A DNA stretch of 47,865 nt, taken from the NCBI GenBank assembly GCA_013365365.1, contig JABVXU010000419.1, forward strand, positions 1 through 47,865, written 5' to 3'. The notes beneath the pieces were generated by a model, which saw only the letters and a program-made list of their open reading frames with translations, made no database searches and was not told the DNA's origin. Shown here in pieces: positions 12,536 through 24,508 of the stretch. A program made the position numbers and the translations under genes. Every line of letters starts with the position of its first letter. The first letter of the stretch is position 1. This DNA comes from Cruorifilaria tuberocauda (Eukaryota > Nematoda > Chromadorea > Rhabditida > Onchocercidae).

Positions 12536-13878
12536 ACATGTGATTAAGTTTTTCAGACTGGAGTTAATGATTCATTAGACCAATGAGATGACAATGGATC
12601 AGAAAGGATTCGCGCGACTCTTATCAAAAATTGGTAAAGACGAACATACACTCTACTACGCCAACCCCGATGCCATCGATCGCACTCAACAACGCATTAG
12701 ATCGTACCCACGCGCACTCGTCTGATCTCAAACCACATGTCATCGTGGCACACACAAGTTACGTAGAATATTTTAATGAGTCATCTTAGTGATTATTAAT
12801 CTGGATGTGACGATAAAGTTATGGATAGGTTATGAGCAAATGCTGGTGTAAATAGTAGCGAAATCTTGCGCTATCGAGACAGAGAAAAGATACATTAATA
12901 GCATGAATCACATTTTCAGTATTTTAACTATCTAAATTAATCAACTGATGAGATGATATTGCTTCCGGACTTTCTTCCAGTCTCCGGGAATAAGTCTGTC
13001 TTAGTCCAATATAATTTTCACAGAGTGGAAATAAATTATTTAATTACTAATAGCTCTAATTCAATCTCTCTAATTACATTTTATAGCATGAATGAAAGTT
13101 TTGCAAAAAAATATTTTCCCTCATGACGCATAATTTCCTAAACATACAGACGGGAATTGGAGGATGCATCCCTAGAAATCTTGAAAAATGAAGAAAAAGA
13201 TTAGCAATCCTGAGGCGTTAAAAACTATGAGTTGTCCGAGCGGGATTTCATTTCATTTCTCATGGATGGATCTATGCAACGCAGCGTAGGCCGAGCCAGT
13301 TGGTCCTGATCATCATTTTAACTGTAGGCGGTGGTACAAATGGTCTTTCGAGATTTTTGGGCAGTTTTGTGATACTGTTTCTGCTATGATAAGTAGCTAT
13401 AAATTTAATAGCTTGTTGGAATATTTAAAAAGAATAAAGATAGATGACTTTACGCCATATCAAGATACGATATCTATGTTTTGTCAATTATTTATAGATC
13501 TTTATAGATTTTAGTCAAATCTATATTTATGTAAACTAAATAGTCTAATAATTTATACGTCAGTTTTATTCGGTAGATCTACATGCATTCGTTACTTTTA
13601 CTATGAATCTTCTTATTTAGTAGTAATTCTATATTTCCCTCGTGTAACTTATTGGTCTTGATTGTCGTTTATTATGGGAACTGTACATCTGTTTATCATT
13701 TATTCTTTTATCAGTATGCAATTTACTCTATGATGACTTTGCTTTACTGCTCCACTCGCATTAAATTACCATATTGAACAAAATTCCCAAGATCGAAGAT
13801 AATGTCGTATTTTTGGTCTAGGTATTTCCGAATGGATTCTTACATGGTAACTCTTGTCCAAAGTCTTCATTTTTTTTA
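12536..13878. other. Divergent intergenic/promoter interval
   Basis: About 1.3 kb separate the minus-strand SR gene and the plus-strand SmD1 gene. Two stretches are richer in GC and CpG than the surroundings: 12595-12770, with ATCGATCG and several CGCG/ACGC words, and 13225-13345. They could be promoters for the two genes. No convincing ORF, TATA box or RNA gene was found. Confidence 0.4.
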
Positions 13879-13884
13879 TTTCAG
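13879..13884 (+). promoter_or_regulatory. Probable trans-splice acceptor of SmD1
   Basis: TTTCAG ends one base before the ATG at 13886. This leaves essentially no genomic 5' UTR, as expected of a spliced-leader acceptor. A 5' UTR cis intron cannot be excluded. Confidence 0.65.
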
Positions 13885-13885
13885 A

Positions 13886-14806
13886 ATGAAGCTGGTACGT
13901 TTTTTGATGAAATTGGCCCACGAAAGTGTAACAATAGAGTTGAAGAATGGGACGCTCGTAACAGGCACCATCGTTGGCGTTGATGTGGCAATGAATACCC
14001 ATTTACGGACAGTCAAAATGACGCTTAAGAATAGAGAACCCGTTTCCCTAGATTCACTATCAATCAGAGGTTAATTTGTAGTTTCTTAAATTATATGCTA
14101 AGGCTGTAGTTGTCCACGTTATAGGTAAGATTCAGGAAGTCTAGTTTGACTAATAATTACGTATAGAAATGGTTTAACTTGAATGTTTATGATGAAATCT
14201 TTTACGATACATTTTATTGTCTAAGTTTTTAATTCGTTAGGACAAGTGCTGTGTGAAATTACCACATATGAATACGTTATCTTTTGATAAGTGCTATTAC
14301 TTCCTCAATAATGTAGATCGGTCTTCTACTAGAAAAGCCAGTTCTATAATTGCTAATTTAAAGCGTGAAGGAAGATGAAAGGATTTTTCCTGTCATTTTT
14401 ATAAGGAATTGCAAGTACGAGTTGTATATTCTCCGACATCGTCATCTACAGCATGGACTGGACTTTTGAACTTTTCCGTGAGCATTTCAGAAAAGTTATT
14501 TGTATCAACTCTCAGAAGCATGCCGTAACCGACTGAATTATTTAAATAAGTTGATTGATTAGTAAACTTAGCATGAATATGAATCGGGTATAGTTTTACC
14601 AAAGGATTGCTTTTTTAGGAAATAACATTCGGTATATAATTTTGCCTGATACAATTCCTTTGGATACACTACTGGTTGATGATGAACCACGCAAAAAGCC
14701 GGCACGTGGAGGACGTGGTCGAGTTGCACCAGCTCGTGGTGGACGAGGACGAGGCCGTGGTAGAGGTGGGCCTCGTGGTCGTGGTGGTTTCAGGGGTGGG
14801 CGATAA
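13886..14806 (+). CDS. snr-3: Small nuclear ribonucleoprotein SmD1
   Basis: Core Sm-ring protein of the spliceosomal U1, U2, U4 and U5 snRNPs. Two exons, 13886-14069 and 14619-14806, are joined in phase 1 by a 549 bp GT-AG intron ending TTTTTTAG; the product is 123 aa, close to the family length. The Sm1 motif covers about residues 7-45 ([16 protein letters not shown]) and Sm2 about 50-72 (SIRGNNIRY). The RNA-contacting Asn of the MN loop and the Arg-Gly-Asn of Sm2 are present. After [16 protein letters not shown] comes an RG/RGG tail (about 90-123), the family's target for symmetric arginine dimethylation and SMN binding. The upstream in-frame ATGs are rejected because the TTTCAG acceptor lies directly before ATG 13886 and the protein then aligns from its first residue. 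A diverged copy lies downstream. The symbol is the C. elegans name for SmD1. Confidence 0.97.
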
Positions 14807-14845
14807 ATTTTCACTACAATTAATATTCGTCATTGTCTTTTATGC

Positions 14846-14851
14846 ATTAAA
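14846..14851 (+). terminator. Candidate poly(A) signal of SmD1
   Basis: ATTAAA lies 40 bases after the SmD1 stop and is followed by a GT-rich TTTTGTGCG stretch. The position fits a cleavage/polyadenylation signal; no transcript end is known. Confidence 0.45.
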
Positions 14852-16063
14852 TTTTGTGCGCACAGAATGGAAGAAATTATCTGTACTTTGACACTACTCA
14901 TTGTAGTGCAATTTACTTTATTTAAGCAGTAATTTTCTGCTTTTATGTCCCAAATTCTTTTAAATGATTCTATGAAGTATAATGATTAATGGAACATAAT
15001 GCTGTGAGCAGAAGCTAGGTATGTAATCCAATTATTTTCGTTAATTAAATCAATTATTCACAAACTTTTCGGATTGGATGATTACCACTTTTGCTGGGAA
15101 TCAATATTTATGTCTCGCATGAAAATTTATGAGTTAAAATTTTCATGTCGGTTTTTTGAAATATTATATCCATGTTATTACATTGTTCGATTCATTATTT
15201 TTGCAATTCATTGTTGTTACTTTTTACGATCTCTATTAAAATTTGCTCCCAGGAAATCGGATGTGAACATCTATCCATTCGTTTATGCGCAAATGGATGG
15301 AGTAAATTATGTCTGGTGTGGGATGTTCCCAGATGCTTGAAGCAAAGAAGAACACATCGTCACAATTTAGTCAATTAAGAACATGCAAATATAACTAGGA
15401 TGATTTGGTAACTGATCTTATTAGTCGTTTTGAAAATAGCTCAATCATGGATATGTATGGTGTTCTACTGTTGAAATATTAGTTTGACTAATATTCGTGT
15501 TTAATGGCATTGCGATTTTGGTAATCAGCTGAAGTTTTGATTTTATGAGGCGGTGCTCATAGTTAGCGTAATAGCTATGAATTTGGATGGTTGCGGGTTG
15601 CTAAGTGTGCATGGTATTACAATCAGATCTGCAAACAAAAACTGGGGATTTATATTTATAACTGACTGATTCAATGCTTTGTTATACTTGTATTCAACTT
15701 ACTGATTTACAGCGATGTTTTTTCTGAATCAGCAGTAATAGTAATATTTTCAGCTTATTGTAGAGGAGTTGCCATTAATTTAACAGTAGTTTTCCTTTAA
15801 TTTTATTTAAAATACTCATGAATTATGAAGCGATACTGGAAAAATGCTATTGCTAAAGTCAGATTCTCCACCGGTAAGCGTGGAATCATTTTATGGTCCA
15901 AATCATGAGAGTTGAAAGGTAGAAGGTTTGCACATGGTGCGTTCAATATTCAATGTTTTTTTTTCTTTAAATTGATGCCAGGAAATGGTAGTGCGTGTTC
16001 GTGTTCGTGTTCATGTTCATTTCAGAATTCATTGCACGTTTCTAAGATATTTGTTATCTCTTT
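14852..16063 (+). other. Spacer between the two SmD1 copies
   Basis: About 1.2 kb without a confident gene. One possible exon lies at 15253-15378, behind the acceptor GCTCCCAG; its two open frames are listed under findings. A short GTGTTC repeat lies at 15993-16020, just upstream of the second SmD1-like gene. Confidence 0.4.
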
Positions 16064-16073
16064 CTTTTTTCAG
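16064..16073 (+). promoter_or_regulatory. Probable trans-splice acceptor of the SmD1-like copy
   Basis: CTTTTTTCAG is followed by eight bases (ATATCAAT) and the ATG at 16082. The layout matches the SmD1 gene upstream. A retained splice acceptor suggests the copy is, or recently was, expressed. Confidence 0.55.
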
Positions 16074-16081
16074 ATATCAAT

Positions 16082-16838
16082 ATGTTGACCTGTATTTTAA
16101 TGAAATTATATAATAAACTTGTCACAATAGAGCTAAAGAATGATACAGTGGTGAAGGGTCGTGTTATCAACGTTGATGCAGCGATGAATTTCCACTTAAA
16201 TCGTGTAACAATAACGGTGAAAGATAAAGAACCTGCTTATGTGGAAGCAGTTTCCATCAGAGGTACATTTATAATAGACTTTTAGAAAGATAGGTAACCT
16301 GAGATAACCGAGAATGTTTAATATGTAAGTCACATTTGTCGAATACTGGATTGTGTGAAGTGGTTTAACGATTTTTTTAAACCTTAGTTGTACATATTTG
16401 TCAGCTTTAAACAGTATGTTGTAAATATGGAAAGGGTCGACATGTGTTTGAATATGAGCTTAGATTCTTTGAAATATGTAGAAAGCCTAAAAATCTATAA
16501 TGTTCTCTATTCTTGCAGTTATTGGAGTAATATCCATTATTCTAACTCAAACCTCGGTAAAATGATTGATCCAAGTATTGTTGGGACAAACGAGACCTTG
16601 GTTTTTTTCGAGACAGAATTTGCCTTTTTTAGGAAATAATATACGGTACATAATTTTCCCGAACAATTTGAACTTGGATAAACTGATGATTGGTAATGGA
16701 AGACCAACAATTAAAAGAGGTAAAGCACGTGGTAGAGGTGCTATAGCTCGCGGTGGACGTGGTCAAATTTCAGAGAAAGGTGGGCCGCATAGTCAATATT
16801 CTGCACGAGGTACTGGGCGTGGTAACGCTGAATCATGA
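16082..16838 (+). CDS. Diverged tandem paralogue of SmD1
   Basis: Two exons, 16082-16262 and 16633-16838, are split by a 370 bp GT-AG intron at exactly the same codon and phase as SmD1 (after the Arg of SIRG). The product is 128 aa with no internal stop. Across the 74-residue Sm region a hand alignment gives 41 identities to the upstream SmD1. Sm2 (SIRGNNIRY) is unchanged, while MNTHL has become MNFHL and the first residues are rewritten (MLTCILMKLY). The tail has lost most RG dipeptides (RGRGAIARGGRGQ, then SEKGGPHSQY), so methylation and SMN binding may be weak. It probably still adopts an Sm fold. Whether it enters the Sm ring, has a germline or stage-specific role, or is decaying cannot be told from one sequence. 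Confidence 0.9.
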
Positions 16839-19214
16839 AACAAGCGATAAATATATATCTATCTTCAATATTTTTCAAATCTTTCTGTACATTGCACGCT
16901 GACATAATTTTAATTCAGTAGTTTTTTTCTTTAATATGTAGATGAATATTGCTAATTACAAGAAGTCGAGAGATGCTTGACATGTAATAGAAACTACTGC
17001 TAAATGATAAGCTTCAATCAATATCATTCGACTTTTTAGTTTCTAGCTGGCGAATTTAATCGTGTCGTTACTGCATATCTTTTACAGCAGCAATTTCAGA
17101 CATTTTATTTCCGATGAGTCCTTTCTGCTTAATGTTTGTCAAACAGAATCGATGATATTTTTAAAATTAAAATTATTTTTAAAATACTTGAAGTCTTTCT
17201 GCTTTCTATCTCTTGCTTTTTTTTTTTTGCATTTGGAGCATTTGCTCAAGTGTTGAACATTAGAATATGTTGTCATTTCTGTATATAAATTTTGATTTTA
17301 TCTGCCTTGAAATTATTTGTACATTTTAATTGTATTATTTATGTTTGTATTAATATTGTTATCTTTTTCCAATGTTTCAATAATACTTTTAGTGATTTCC
17401 TAAAATGAGTTTTATCCACAGAGAATATTGTTAGACAACAATTCAGGGAATAGTTATTATCGTTCATCAGCAGAGAATATGATATACTGTCAGTGCAGAA
17501 TAAAATCCTCTTGTTTAATTAGATTCTAAGTGATCATTCAGAATGGAATTGAACATAGTTTGACTAAGACAATTCGTTACATTTTAGAGTGCAAGTAATA
17601 GTTTCACATCCATTTTTATCGTTCATTATAAACAGAGTAGTAACAAAGTGGAACCAATCTTATAAATGCCGCTGAGAATTTTAAATGATATGATTTGCTA
17701 ACAAAATTAGCTGGTATTTTCTATTATTTGGTTTTAGTTGTTAACAAGATACATAATTAACTTATATATGAAATAAAAGTTTTCATTCTAATCATAAAAG
17801 TTGTAAGATTATGGAAATTAAAAGTGAAATTTTAGATATTCTTTTTTTCACCTACAATAAATTTTTAGCTAATTTCACATGTAATATTTTACATTATAAT
17901 TTTTTTTTCCTCTTCTTTCATCTCGAAAAACAGTAAATCCAAAAGAGTGTTTTCTCATAGAAGTTTGATTGGTGTAATGTTTCAATCGAATTAAAAGTGT
18001 TTTTTTTTCATTCCGTCATTTTTCTGGATATACGCCTATAAGCAATTTATATAAACTTAAAAAAAATTAACAAAAGTAAAAACATTTTTGCTTAACGAAA
18101 TTTATTGCTGAAACGGAAATTTCCGTTCATTGATCTAAAAAAATGTTCGTTGTAATTTTTCTGGAATAAAAATTTCAAAAAATTTTCCTATTCAATTATT
18201 TCCATTTTCCCCTTCGAATATTATGATAGCTTTTTTTTTACGTCAAATTCAATTTCAAATAAAATATATTATGTGAAAGCTTGAAAATTTGTAAAAATGA
18301 AGTTTTTTTTTCTCATGAATTTACTTTCAAACATCAACTGTCATCTTTCTTTCCTTTTTTTTTCTTCAATTGGTAATAGCGGATAAAATGAGGATGAAGA
18401 TTGAATATGTTGAAAGAAGAAGAGCATAGAGCTTAAATTTTGATCATAGCATGCTGTAAATAGGAAGGATCGGCAGCAGTATAAGGGTACTTAAGAATAA
18501 TGTTGAAGCCTATGTCTGGTTTAAGTATTTAAAAGATGCCTATTTTTCTAATACTTCATCGACTCTTGAAACATAGGTAATTCAATTGGAAATTGAATAA
18601 TAGATTTTCATCATCATAGCAAATATTTATGTGCATGTGAAAAATATGGTAAACAAAATTATTGCCTTATTGTTTACTCATTTTATTCGTTTCTAAATGT
18701 GTAATTTTTTCGTTTTTGTTTTATTATAATAATTAAATTTAGCATTTGGCATTAAAAAAAAAAGAGTAATTTTTTTGAGGAAAGATTTAAATTTGCAGAA
18801 AAAAAAATTTTTTTTTATTAACTGATACTGTGACTGATAAATCTGATAACAGTCGAATGATTTAAATGAGTTCTTAAATTCGAGACTAATCATTATAATA
18901 TTGTCGTTATCTTTTTTTTTTTTTAATGAAGCTAATAGTTCTTGTAAATTATTTTTAACAAACATTAGAGGGATTACACGGAAGTGTCATGAATGAAAAA
19001 TATCCTTGTAGAGAAATTTCAATTAAATTTTTTTTTGAGATTTTTTCTGAGATTTTTTTTGAAGATTTTTTTCAAATTTTTTCAATTTGAGTTAATTTTA
19101 AGAATAAAATTTATAATGAATAGATAAGACATGAAGCTATATGAGAAATGAATTCTTTCGTAAAAAATTCTCCTCAACAATTCTGCACTATTCCTTCATG
19201 ATTAAACGTCTTTT
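16839..19214. other. AT-rich intergenic sequence
   Basis: No gene supported. It contains many short A and T runs and a back-to-back A9/T9-type tract near 18800. A short minus-strand open stretch at about 18447-18530 is slightly richer in GC but has no support as an exon. Confidence 0.4.
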
Positions 19215-19309
19215 ATGATTCAAAATCGTATCCGATTGATCTCTGCGATTAGCTTATTCCAGGTTATCATATGCTATCTTGCATTGTCACTGGCAATTTC
19301 AGGTCAAGT
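19215..19309 (+). CDS. Candidate first exon encoding a signal peptide
   Basis: A short ATG-initiated frame reads MIQNRIR, then a long hydrophobic stretch (LISAISLFQVIICYLALSLA), then ISGQV and TAA. A basic start, hydrophobic core and small-residue end is the layout of a secretory signal peptide. The segment is visibly less AT-rich than its surroundings. Two donors lie at its end: CAG|GTCAAG after 19302 (phase 1) and AAGT|GTAAGA after 19309 (phase 2). Phase 2 would join in frame to the open segment at 23064. No family is recognised, the rest of the gene is uncertain, and chance remains possible. Confidence 0.25.
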
Positions 19310-19752
19310 GTAAGAGGAGTTTGAGACTTGAAATTGAAATTTTTTGAAAGCCTGATCTTATAATTATATTCAATCCGAATTGGTTGAATTTATAAAATAT
19401 GAAAATTTAAATATCAAAAACTTCTACTTGTTTCATCAACTTGATAATGGGATTAAGAATTAATTAAAACAAATTCATAAATAAATCAATGCATAAGCAT
19501 GCTTTTTCATTTCGTTCAATTAGATTAGAAACACTGCTAGTTCACTTCTTAAAGCTTCTTGAAGAGGAATATTAACCAATATTCGATTAAGTATTGAGAA
19601 ATTAATAAAATTACGACGATGTACGCAAAAGCAGAAATAGTTGATTTTATAAATTCCCTAATTTACTTCGTTGAAAAATGCTGCATTTCAAATAGCATTA
19701 AGCTAGAAGAAAAGGAAGTTGGAAGTAGGAATTAGGGAAACAAGAAAAAAGG

Positions 19753-19762
19753 AATAATAATG

Positions 19763-19802
<40 letters not shown>
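19753..19802 (+). repeat. (AAT)n microsatellite
   Basis: About 16 tandem AAT/TAA units with one TGA interruption near the start. A predicted poly-Ile reading across it is an artefact of the repeat. Confidence 0.95.
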
Positions 19803-22430
19803 GGCTTTTCTCTTTTCCTTTCGCAGTGTCAATCTTTGCAAAAGTATTATTTTATTCATCTACAATTTTAACGCTGAATTTATCAAACAATCATTTGTTA
19901 ATTCTCGAAGAAAAGGAAGAAAATAAAAAAAAATTAAATATGCAAATTGTTAGCTTTTTATTAGCATTTGAAATATTTGATTCGTCAAATTTAATTTATT
20001 ATTTATGTTAATGATGTAAGCTTTCAAAAAGTGAACTATTAAATGGTTGATAGTTTAATAGAAATAAAATTTAATGTCAAATAAGCATTCGAATGAGCTA
20101 TTTTGTTTGATGCTACAAACATTTATCATATTTGCACTAGCTTTATATAGCATACTATCAAACATTGTCAGTAACTTGGAATATTAAAAAATGATTTCAT
20201 CAAAATTTATTAATTTCAATTTATAAATTTTATAGCTATTAAAAAATAACCTGAAATATGCTAAAATATTCCGGTAGAAAGTGACAATTAAGTATAAGTA
20301 ATTGGATTATAAGAAATCAGCAAAAAATAACAGCCAAAAATAAGTAATTTCTAACAATCTAATTGGACCTATCCATTTGTAAGAATGATACTACAATCGT
20401 TATCATTAGATAATTATAAGATGTCATTTTCATGAACACAGTGTGATATAATCATTGCAAGTTCTCATGCATAATTAAATATGCCAATTAATTATTTGAT
20501 AAGTTAAGAAAAAAAAGGAATTCCATGATTTTAAATGATTCTGGTATATATTGTATTTAATCTGTAAAGTTACTTTCTGGTTATTTTCTGGAAAGTCACT
20601 TACCCATAACTTTCATCCTTTTATTTGCGTTGAAATTTTTAAGTGCTCTTTTTTTGATGAATAAATTGATTGAAAACTTTAATAAAACTTTCTACCGTCT
20701 AAAATTGAACGGAGAAATTTTCAGTCTAGGAAATTCTGTAAGCGAAAAATTCTTTCAAGTTTAGTTTTATAAATTTTTAAAATTTTTAATTCTTTTATTC
20801 GTTAAATTTAAACATATATCAGCATAATAACATTTTATCAGTATGGCATGATTATCTAAAGTCAAAAAATATCTATAAAACTCTTACTATATTATTAGTG
20901 AAATCTACTTTAGAAATTTGAAATATATTTTTGATAGATCATTTCATAAATAATAGTTCATTAGTTTCAGAAAAATTGATTTCTCAATTGATTACTGTCA
21001 GAAAAAAAGATTAACTTATGTCTTTACTTTTACTTATTACTTTAAGCAAAGTTAGTAATACCTAATGAGGAAAATTTTCTTTGAACAATTTGCAATTTAA
21101 CGCAATTTGAATTGCTGCATGAATATTTTGCGCGTCAATTTTGACCTTTGCTCCTTGAATTTTTCAATAACCTGAAACTTTTAGAATTTAGATATCTATT
21201 TTACTAATATCGAAATATTTTATTAAATTTGATATACATATTTCGGCCTTCTCATTTACATGTAAATCGAACATAAAGTTTTTAAAATTAAAAAAAAAGT
21301 GACAATGTAATTTTTGAAATGAATGCTATTCGCATCAGAAAACTCAGGTGTTATTCATTAATAAAGTTTAATTACTTCTGTTTTTACGAACCATCTTTTC
21401 CTAATTTTATTTTAATTAATCTAATTAATTTACTACAACTAACAAATTGTAATATTCTGAAATATTGATAAAATGAGTAAAATTAATTGTAATAAGTAAT
21501 ATCAAACGGTTAATTTTTTTTGGCATGAAATTATTTTTAAATTTCAAAAAAAAAACCGTCCATTTGAAGATACTAAATAGAAGCATTTTCATTCGTTCAA
21601 TGGATATACTTATGCGTAATAGGTTTTACTCTTTAAGTTGTAAATAAGCTGTACTTCTTTAGTTAAAATAAACATATTTACTTATAACTCTTAAATTCAA
21701 AAATACTCTCTTTGAAAGCACAAACTTATTCCCTGCTGTTATTAATTGAATTCGAGTAATCATTTTTGAAATACTTCATATTTTGCGGATAAAACTTTTC
21801 AAACATTATATAACAATATAAGGTTTAATTTTGAAAGATATAAAATTTTAAAATGTGATCACAAGTTCAATTCTCTCCCTAAAATATCCTTTTACATATA
21901 CATTCGTCATTTGTTACTGTAATGATTATGTTATTGGGAAACTTTCATTTCCTTTTTTTTTCGTTTTAATTTTTTTTTTTGGCAAATATTAAGCTACTTT
22001 GAGCATGAAGATAAAATTTAAAAGATAAAAGAATTTGAAAATGGGAAAGCAGGAAGAAATTTATCACTTCTTATCATTTATCATTTACATGTTAAAATTT
22101 TAGATTTTGTGATGAAGGATTTTTGTCATTTGATGATTATCGGACATTCAATTACAAAATTAATCATGCATTTGTAAAATTTGCTTTTCAATTCTATCAT
22201 TTCTGTGAAATACTATAAAATTTCAAACAAATCAAAAATGCTTTTTTCTTCTTTTCATGAATGTTTGTAATTTATTATTTTTGTAATAAAAATTATTAGT
22301 TTTTTTACAAATAAAAGATGAATGGAATCATTTCAATTTTAAATTGAAATGAAATTTGGAAATTTGATAGTCACATCTTATCTGCAACAGATAAATGAAG
22401 CTATATTGATTGTTCCGATTGAAATTATTA
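19803..22430. other. AT-rich intergenic sequence
   Basis: No supported gene. A possible acceptor (TTTCGCAG, ending 19827) precedes an open stretch to 20011 that becomes lysine- and asparagine-rich. It is not convincing. Confidence 0.35.
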
Positions 22431-22533
22431 CGGTATTCTTATTAACCATTATATTCCGGTTGGAAATATTCCATCCGGTATTCTTATTAACCATTATATT
22501 CCGGTTGGAAATATTCCAGTATTCTTATTAACC
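22431..22533 (+). repeat. 45-bp tandem repeat, about 2.4 copies
   Basis: Units begin CGGTATTCTTATTAACC at 22431 and 22476. A third, partial copy has GTATTC at 22519 and lacks four bases. A degenerate unit precedes the array. Because 45 is a multiple of three, the frame repeats as FLLTIIFRLEIF, but there is no sign of a gene. Confidence 0.9.
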
Positions 22534-23063
22534 GTTGTGCATCTCGATATTTCATCTTCACAATCATATTAAAATTTTATTCGAATTTAATAACTCAATA
22601 TATTACTAGCTAATTGTTTCATAATTACATGCTTAACTGAATCGTTATCCTAAGCTAATTTATACCTTGTTTAATTAACAAATTTTTATTTTTTAATCGA
22701 ATTAGCTTCTATCTTTCATTTCATCTTACAACTTACTTTTTTTTCTCTCCCATATTTTGTATCATTTTTCATTTTAAATAATTGTAATATCATTTCAATC
22801 GTTCCCTAGAAAATTTCAATTCGATGAATTATCAACGTATATTTAGAGGGAATGGATTTGAAAAAAGAAAAAAAGAAGATAAGAGAGATAAGGGATTTTA
22901 TTGAAAAATCTTATAAAAATGCTAAATCTCTTTTTCTTTGACTCAATTAAAAGGCTTCGTTTTAAATAGGAAAGAAAGAAAATGAAATGGAAATAGTTTT
23001 GGAGAAAGAAAGAAACGAAGTGTAAAATGGAAGAAGCAAGTTTAGGCTAAGAAGTTCTTGCAG

Positions 23064-23316
23064 TAACTGGCAAGTTTTTCAAGCTTCATATGGGATTAAC
23101 TCTAAAGTTGGTTATAGCTTAAAGCAATCAAAATTTGATATGAACCAATTTTCGTTTAGCAATCGTTTAGATATAACGATACACATTCTCTCACTTCACT
23201 TTTATTTGATTTCATTTCTTTACTTTTTTCTGCCAATTTCTTGTTTTACTAAAAATTACTTCTATGATATTTCGTCATTATCGTTATCAATGATCGTAAT
23301 TTATCACATGTTCAAA
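23064..23316 (+). CDS. Candidate exon: 84-codon open frame after an acceptor
   Basis: TTCTTGCAG ends at 23063. The frame T|AAC TGG then runs 84 codons to a TAA at 23317-23319, unusually long for this base composition. It starts NWQVFQASYGINSKVGYS and turns hydrophobic and Phe/Ser/Tyr-rich, so only the first part may be coding. The one-base overhang joins in frame to the phase 2 donor at 19309. No family is recognised. Confidence 0.18.
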
Positions 23317-24499
23317 TAATAATCACTAATGCACTAATTTTAGTGATATGATAATTTATCATTTCCTTTTATCCATTGTTTTTCCGCTAGATCGATTGTT
23401 TTTAATGGTAGTTTAAGATGTAATAAAGTGAATTTCTGAATAGATGAATGATAAACAAATTATTGCTAAAGTTCTATTTTTACCTCTAAACAAACTTGTT
23501 GTTGCCAGATGTTTTATCAATTCCTCTGATATTTTCCTCCAATTATCATTAAGATTAATATCAATGATAATTTTTCAATGCTATAATTATTTGGATTATA
23601 AATTTCAAATTATATTCGATTATATCCAATCTCTTTCCTCTTATCATTATCATTCATTCATTGATATCAGCTAGTATAATTGTTTTTTTGATTGCTATCA
23701 CTATTACACGAATCATATCAGTAATTATTGAATAACAAGCATTATAGATATTAAAATTGAATTCAGGTTGTAACAAAATATGTAAAACAAATTTAACAAG
23801 AGTTTTCTAAAAATTGAATTGTTATCGGTGATAATTTCTGATAATAAATTTAACTAACTGATAACTATCCATCATATTACTTATATTTTATCAGCTTATA
23901 ATTAAATTGTAATTTATTATTGAAATATCTCGATATAACATTTACAAATAGCTTGATAGCAAACAGATTTGAAATTTGTTCGTGACTAGCTGATCAATTC
24001 AAATTTAATTTTCACAAAATCTTTTTACGTCTTTTTAGAAATTCTAATTGAGTTTGATCTAAATTTTGCATTGAAATCTGAAACATTTTAAAAGTAACAA
24101 TATTATGAATGATTGAAATAATCAATACCTTGAATTAACCTAATTTTCTCTATCACCAATTAAGCTTAGATTAATAATTCAGCTTTATCAGAAACTTTTA
24201 GCAAATGAAACTCAATTTCCTCTAATTTGCTTTTTTTGCTTAAACTTTTTTTGACAAACAAAGTTTTTTCTAAAAATTTAATTTATTTGACGCTTTTAGA
24301 AAATTAAATTTCCTTATCTAAATACATTATCAATTTTTTTTTGCACAGTTAATTCAATTTCGAAAATTTAATGTCTTAAAGTATTTAATAGCAATATTGA
24401 TTAGTTAAATTATTGAAAATGTTCTTTGATAATTAAATGTAAATCTTACCAATTTATCATCCATAGAAATATAATTTTAAGCTATAAATAGAATTGAAT

Positions 24500-24506
24500 A
24501 TTTTAG
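24500..24506 (+). promoter_or_regulatory. Probable trans-splice acceptor before amt exon 1a
   Basis: ATTTTAG ends two bases before the ATG at 24509, matching the acceptor-next-to-ATG pattern of the other genes in this window. Confidence 0.45.
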
Positions 24507-24508
24507 TA

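Noticed and set aside
13226..13345. Possible box C/D snoRNA on the minus strand (ATGATGA present)
   Set aside because: No CTGA box D within a plausible distance and no terminal stem.
19760..20011. 83-codon ORF starting with poly-Ile
   Set aside because: The start is the AAT microsatellite. The remainder has no recognisable family and is AT-driven.
24483..24490. TATAAATA as a TATA box for amt
   Set aside because: It lies only about 26 bases before the exon 1a ATG and partly within the branch/acceptor region of a likely trans-splice site. AT-rich words of this kind are common here.
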